Source of the DNA: an uncultured bacterium
Lineage (GTDB): Bacteria; Patescibacteriota; Minisyncoccia; Phycocordibacterales; PALSA-1337
DNA: 7,531 nucleotides
Reading direction: 5' to 3'
NCBI GenBank assembly: GCA_903868845.1
Contig: CAIPWS010000109.1
Location: forward strand, 1 to 7,531
Position 1 is the stretch's first letter. Each line of letters starts with the position of its first letter. The notes beneath the pieces were generated by a model. It was not told the DNA's origin and did no database searches. It saw nothing but the letters and a program-made list of their open reading frames with translations. Both the position numbers and the translations under genes were made by a program. Positions 5,673-7,531 of the stretch are shown piece after piece.

Positions 5673-5683
5673 GTTCAATTCCT
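5673..5683. repeat. boundary copy of the GTTCAATTCCT motif
   Basis: This 11-base string is identical to those in the flanks of repeats C (3106-3116) and A (5233-5243). Here it stands without the GGGTGCCG core. It lies upstream of the first array gene and may mark the junction between array and chromosome. It also looks like a tRNA T-loop consensus (GTTCRANTCC), so chance identity is possible. Confidence 0.4.
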
Positions 5684-5696
5684 GTTAGTACTCTTC

Positions 5697-5722
5697 TATA
5701 AGACGCCTCAAATTAGGCGTGA
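5697..5722 (-). terminator. hairpin after the ACT-domain gene, weak terminator candidate
   Basis: ACGCCT (5703-5708) and AGGCGT (5715-5720) form a perfect 6-bp stem with a 6-nt loop, 12 bp after the ACT gene's stop. In the minus direction it is followed by CTTATAG, which is not a proper T-run, so termination would be inefficient. It also marks the edge between backbone genes and the repeat array. Confidence 0.4.
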
Positions 5723-5732
5723 AAAACGTGGG

Positions 5733-6125
5733 TTATATCTCCTTTAGCCCAAGTGCGTTTAGGATATTCTTGGCTTTATCTAGAGAATCTCGCTTCACCA
5801 GAATATAGTCTTTTGAATATGTTGAGATTATGAGTATATTCATGCCATCATTCGCGATCGCAGAACTAATTGCAGCTAAAAACCCCACAGAATAAAATGG
5901 TATTGAGACATTCAAACATATTAAGACTCTATCTTCTTTGTTTCGTTCAATTATATCAAGTTCGGCCTCCCTATCTTTCTGTGTAACAACAGTTATTTCA
6001 AAACCATCCTGAGTAATCATAAAATGGTTGCTTTCGGGAACTTTTTTAACTTTCAGGTACGACCAAACGCCAGGAAGCACATTAAATGTGCTTTGCTTAA
6101 GAATTTCATCAACGTCTGACTTCAT
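5733..6125 (-). CDS. ACT-domain protein (COG3603-like), 130 aa
   Basis: Probable small-molecule-sensing protein. The C-terminal half (about 75-126) has the pattern IPFYSVGFLAAISSAIANDG, then MNILIISTYSKDYILV, then a helix DSLDKAKNILNALGL. This fits the ACT fold of the COG3603 group, with 'G.la.is..La..gI.i..iSTy.tDYilv'. The N-terminal half (15-50) contains LPGVWSYLKVKKVP and an FEITVVTQ strand, as in two-lobed ACT/CASTOR-type proteins. In related proteins ACT domains bind amino acids, but ligand and partner cannot be read here. ATG at 6125 is supported by a consensus extended -10 box (TGA-TATAAT) ending 6 nt upstream, so the mRNA is probably leaderless. It stands alone between tRNA-His and the repeat array. 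Confidence 0.85.
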   Translation of the reverse strand: MKSDVDEILKQSTFNVLPGVWSYLKVKKVPESNHFMITQDGFEITVVTQKDREAELDIIERNKEDRVLICLNVSIPFYSVGFLAAISSAIANDGMNILIISTYSKDYILVKRDSLDKAKNILNALGLKEI

Positions 6126-6140
6126 AGACGAATTATATCA
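6126..6140 (-). promoter_or_regulatory. consensus extended -10 promoter of the ACT gene
   Basis: TGA (6140-6138) and a perfect TATAAT (6137-6132) on the minus strand, then TCGTCT (6 nt) and the ATG. No -35 resembling TTGACA lies at 17 bp, as expected for an extended -10 promoter. It is the clearest example of the leaderless layout in this window. Confidence 0.65.
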
Positions 6141-6204
6141 CCCCGAGTTCGATTCTCGATAGTATCCAAAACCACTCAAGAATAAGGGTCTTTTGAATTT
6201 CGTG

Positions 6205-6276
6205 GGTGCCTACCCGGTTATGCTCCGGGTCCGAGAGCTCCACAAGCTCTAGTGCTGCTATTACACCATAGGCACC
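6205..6276 (-). tRNA. tRNA-His (anticodon GTG) with non-canonical T- and D-loops
   Basis: All four stems form on the minus strand. The acceptor is GGTGCCTA with TAGGCACC, including an encoded G-1 opposite C73, the His identity pair. The D-stem is GTGT/GCAC, the anticodon stem AGAGC/GCTCT with loop TTGTGGA (GTG at 34-36), and the T-stem CCCGG/CCGGG. CCA is not encoded (the transcript continues CAC after C73). The T-loop is AGCATAA instead of TTCRANN, so T54, T55 and A58 are all changed, and the D-loop AATAGCA lacks the G18-G19 pair (AG instead). The variable loop is only four bases (CGGA). Intact stems and His identity elements argue against a decayed gene. The tRNA-Leu in this window has a normal elbow. 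Confidence 0.75.
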
Positions 6277-6305
6277 ATATATTGCCGCCATGCGGTCACT
6301 GCGCC

Positions 6306-6311
6306 AGTATA
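6306..6311 (-). promoter_or_regulatory. possible -10 box for tRNA-His
   Basis: TATACT on the minus strand, about 30 bp before the tRNA 5' end. No TG extension and no good -35 are present, so support is weak. The tRNA could also be co-transcribed with the adenosyltransferase gene, which ends about 42 bp upstream. Confidence 0.25.
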
Positions 6312-6318
6312 CTACATT

Positions 6319-6864
6319 TTAGTATTTAGGCGATTCCTCATTTTTACCATAGATATGGTTACTTAGTCTAGCGAGAGCATACAGGAGTGATGATAAGCGA
6401 TTTAGATATGCGAGTGTATGCGCGCTCACCTTAACCCGCTTTTCTTCTGACACAGCGACGACTCGTCTCTCTGCCCTGCGCGCAAGTGTACGTGCGAAAT
6501 CGAAAGAGGCCGCAAGTTCGCTGCCACCACTTATGAAGAAAGTTTTTATTGGTGGCAAAGTCTTTTCAATCTTGTCCACGAGCATTTCTGCCTCCTTAAC
6601 TTTCTCTACACTTATAGACTTATCTGCTCCAGCAACTTCCGCTTGTATGATAAAAAGATTTTCCTGAACCTGATGAAGTGTTGCGGCCAAATTTTTCAGA
6701 TCAGAGTCAGTTTGCTGGCTAGCTTTCATTTTTACGACACCCAGAAAAGAATTTACCTCATCCAAAGAGCCGAGAGCTTCGGCTATCGCGGAGCCTTTCG
6801 ATATACGTTGATCGCAACCGAAAGTTGCGGTTTTACCGTCATCACCTTTGCGTGTATAAAGCAT
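6319..6864 (-). CDS. PduO-type cob(I)alamin adenosyltransferase, 181 aa
   Basis: ATP:cob(I)alamin adenosyltransferase transfers the adenosyl group of ATP to cob(I)alamin to form coenzyme B12. Family motifs occur in order (numbered from the chosen Met): YTRKGDDGKT near the N-terminus (ATP-binding loop), LGSLDEVNSFLG (about 31-42), FISGGSELAASFDFARTLAR with RRAER (about 110-133, the conserved Arg-rich ATP and cobalamin helix), and YLNRLSSLLYALAR (about 153-166). Length fits the trimeric PduO/MMAB family. I choose ATG at 6864 (protein begins MLYTRKGDDG) rather than an upstream GTG at 6882, because TATAAT lies between them and ends 6 nt before the ATG. No other B12 gene is in the window; a likely client in such genomes is class II ribonucleotide reductase (inference). 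Confidence 0.93.
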   Translation of the reverse strand: MLYTRKGDDGKTATFGCDQRISKGSAIAEALGSLDEVNSFLGVVKMKASQQTDSDLKNLAATLHQVQENLFIIQAEVAGADKSISVEKVKEAEMLVDKIEKTLPPIKTFFISGGSELAASFDFARTLARRAERRVVAVSEEKRVKVSAHTLAYLNRLSSLLYALARLSNHIYGKNEESPKY

Positions 6865-6876
6865 GAGGATATTATA
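6865..6876 (-). promoter_or_regulatory. -10 box of the cobalamin adenosyltransferase gene
   Basis: Perfect TATAAT (6876-6871) on the minus strand, then ATCCTC (6 nt) and the ATG. No TG extension and only AT-rich sequence at the -35 position. It supports the ATG start and a leaderless mRNA separate from the tRNA-Leu transcript. Confidence 0.5.
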
Positions 6877-6905
6877 ACGCACAAATGTGCCCTTAAATTA
6901 AATTG

Positions 6906-6989
6906 TGCGCGGGAGAAGACTCGAACTTCCATGCCCAAACGGGCGCTACCACCTCAAGGTAGTGCGTCTACCAATTTCGCCACCCGCGC
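6906..6989 (-). tRNA. tRNA-Leu (anticodon GAG)
   Basis: Class II tRNA on the minus strand: acceptor GCGCGGG/CCCGCGC with discriminator A73, D-loop containing TTGG, anticodon stem CTACC/GGTAG with loop TTGAGGT (GAG). It has a long variable arm (CGCCCGTTTGGGCAT region) and T-arm GGAAG-TTCGAGT-CTTCT with a canonical T-loop. CCA is not encoded (CAA follows A73). It reads CUC/CUU leucine codons. Confidence 0.93.
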
Positions 6990-7023
6990 ATTGTCAAAAT
7001 ATCCACAAAACTCTAACCCGCCA

Positions 7024-7052
7024 ATCATAGCGGAGATGAGGTATATTTTCAA
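7024..7052 (-). promoter_or_regulatory. sigma70-type promoter of tRNA-Leu
   Basis: TTGAAA (7052-7047) and TATGAT (7029-7024) on the minus strand with a 17-bp spacer, predicting a start about 28 nt before the mature tRNA. Unlike the mRNA promoters here, it has a recognisable -35 box and leaves a leader. Confidence 0.55.
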
Positions 7053-7063
7053 CCTTCCGAAAA

Positions 7064-7498
7064 TTATTTTGCGGCTGGAACTTCCTTTGCTGCTTCTGCG
7101 GCAGGAGCGGCAGGAGTCTCTGTAACCTCTTCCTCATACTTTGCATTCATAGTGCGGCGCATCTGGTGACGAATCTCCTTTGCAGCCTCACGACGTACGA
7201 AATAAAGCTTTGCGCGGCGAACCTTCGAGCGGCGAACCATCTCGACAGAGTCGATCATAGGAGAATATATTGGGAATGTACGCTCAACTCCGATACCATC
7301 GATAACTTTGCGTACTGTAAATGTAGCACCAGCTTCTTTGCCGTGCTTACGAGCCAAAACCAAACCTTCAAATGCTTGCAAGCGGAACTTGCCCTTGGTT
7401 TCCTCGATCTTCTGCCAGACACGAACATTATCACCTGGACGTACGTCTAGTTTCTTGCGGAAATCAACATTTGCTGGGGTTATTACCTTGGTTGTCAT
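7064..7498 (-). CDS. rplS: 50S ribosomal protein L19
   Basis: L19 sits at the 30S-50S interface of the ribosome. Residues about 10-115 show the family blocks: [51 protein letters not shown], and the terminal basic stretch [13 protein letters not shown]. Bacterial L19 is usually about 115 aa; this one has an extra tail of about 25-30 residues rich in Glu, Ala and Pro ([20 protein letters not shown]), probably disordered. ATG at 7498; no Shine-Dalgarno site. A possible TGT-TAATCT extended -10 lies 9 nt upstream, but the window ends 33 bp beyond, so promoter and operon partners cannot be judged. The tRNA-Leu promoter lies just downstream. Confidence 0.97.
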   Translation of the reverse strand: MTTKVITPANVDFRKKLDVRPGDNVRVWQKIEETKGKFRLQAFEGLVLARKHGKEAGATFTVRKVIDGIGVERTFPIYSPMIDSVEMVRRSKVRRAKLYFVRREAAKEIRHQMRRTMNAKYEEEVTETPAAPAAEAAKEVPAAK

Positions 7499-7516
7499 AG
7501 TGGGGATAGATTAACA
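7499..7516 (-). promoter_or_regulatory. possible extended -10 box of rplS
   Basis: TGT (7516-7514) and TAATCT (7513-7508) on the minus strand, 9 nt before the ATG. Weaker match than the other boxes, and the upstream sequence is cut by the window edge. Confidence 0.3.
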
Positions 7517-7531
7517 CGGTCGCCCGAAAAA

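Noticed and set aside
6139..6161. T-arm-like string CCCCGAGTTCGATTCTCG on the plus strand, as a tRNA fragment or att site
   Set aside because: Only a T-stem/loop can be drawn. No matching acceptor, anticodon or D-arm is found nearby, and it overlaps the ACT gene promoter. Kept only as a side note to the GTTCAATTCCT motif.
6643..7125. 160-codon plus-strand frame across the tRNA-Leu region
   Set aside because: It runs antisense through the adenosyltransferase gene, a tRNA and the end of rplS.

Overview
The window looks like a piece of a small, AT-leaning bacterial genome, most likely Patescibacteria (Candidate Phyla Radiation). The evidence is indirect: the tRNAs do not encode CCA, none of the starts I inspected has a clear Shine-Dalgarno site, most operon-leading genes have a -10 box almost touching the start codon, and many proteins are small with one or a few membrane spans. 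TGA is used as a stop (the 170-aa gene) and Trp is TGG, so the recoded Gracilibacteria/Absconditabacteria are unlikely. Every convincing gene is on the minus strand, so transcription runs from right to left.

The right part (about 5700-7531) is chromosomal backbone: rplS (ribosomal protein L19), tRNA-Leu(GAG), a PduO-type cob(I)alamin adenosyltransferase, a tRNA-His(GTG) with a non-canonical elbow, and an ACT-domain protein of the COG3603 type. A small hairpin (5703-5720) follows the ACT gene.

The middle part (about 2170-5690) is an array. Unrelated genes, all in one direction, are separated by four related copies of a sequence of about 110 bp (cores starting at 2173, 3121, 4194 and 5248). 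Transcription order is: HIT-family protein, repeat A, compact EPSP-synthase-like protein, repeat B, membrane-anchored extracellular protein, repeat C, two-gene membrane operon (3-4-TM protein plus DUF805), repeat D. Each repeat begins at or shortly after a stop codon. Its far end lies 64-68 bp before the -10 box of the next gene. This resembles a gene-cassette array such as an integron, but I see no canonical attC core sites and no integrase, so the mechanism is open.

The left part (52-2102) is a tightly packed four-gene cluster of uncharacterised proteins (152, 180, 165 and 170 aa). One junction is a TAATG stop/start overlap. The 180-aa protein has weak hints of an ADP-ribosyltransferase-like fold, and the 170-aa protein looks like a conserved uncharacterised family.

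The main points for follow-up are the repeat-separated array, the shortened EPSP-synthase homologue that keeps many catalytic residues, the tRNA-His with altered T- and D-loops, and the systematic leaderless promoter layout.
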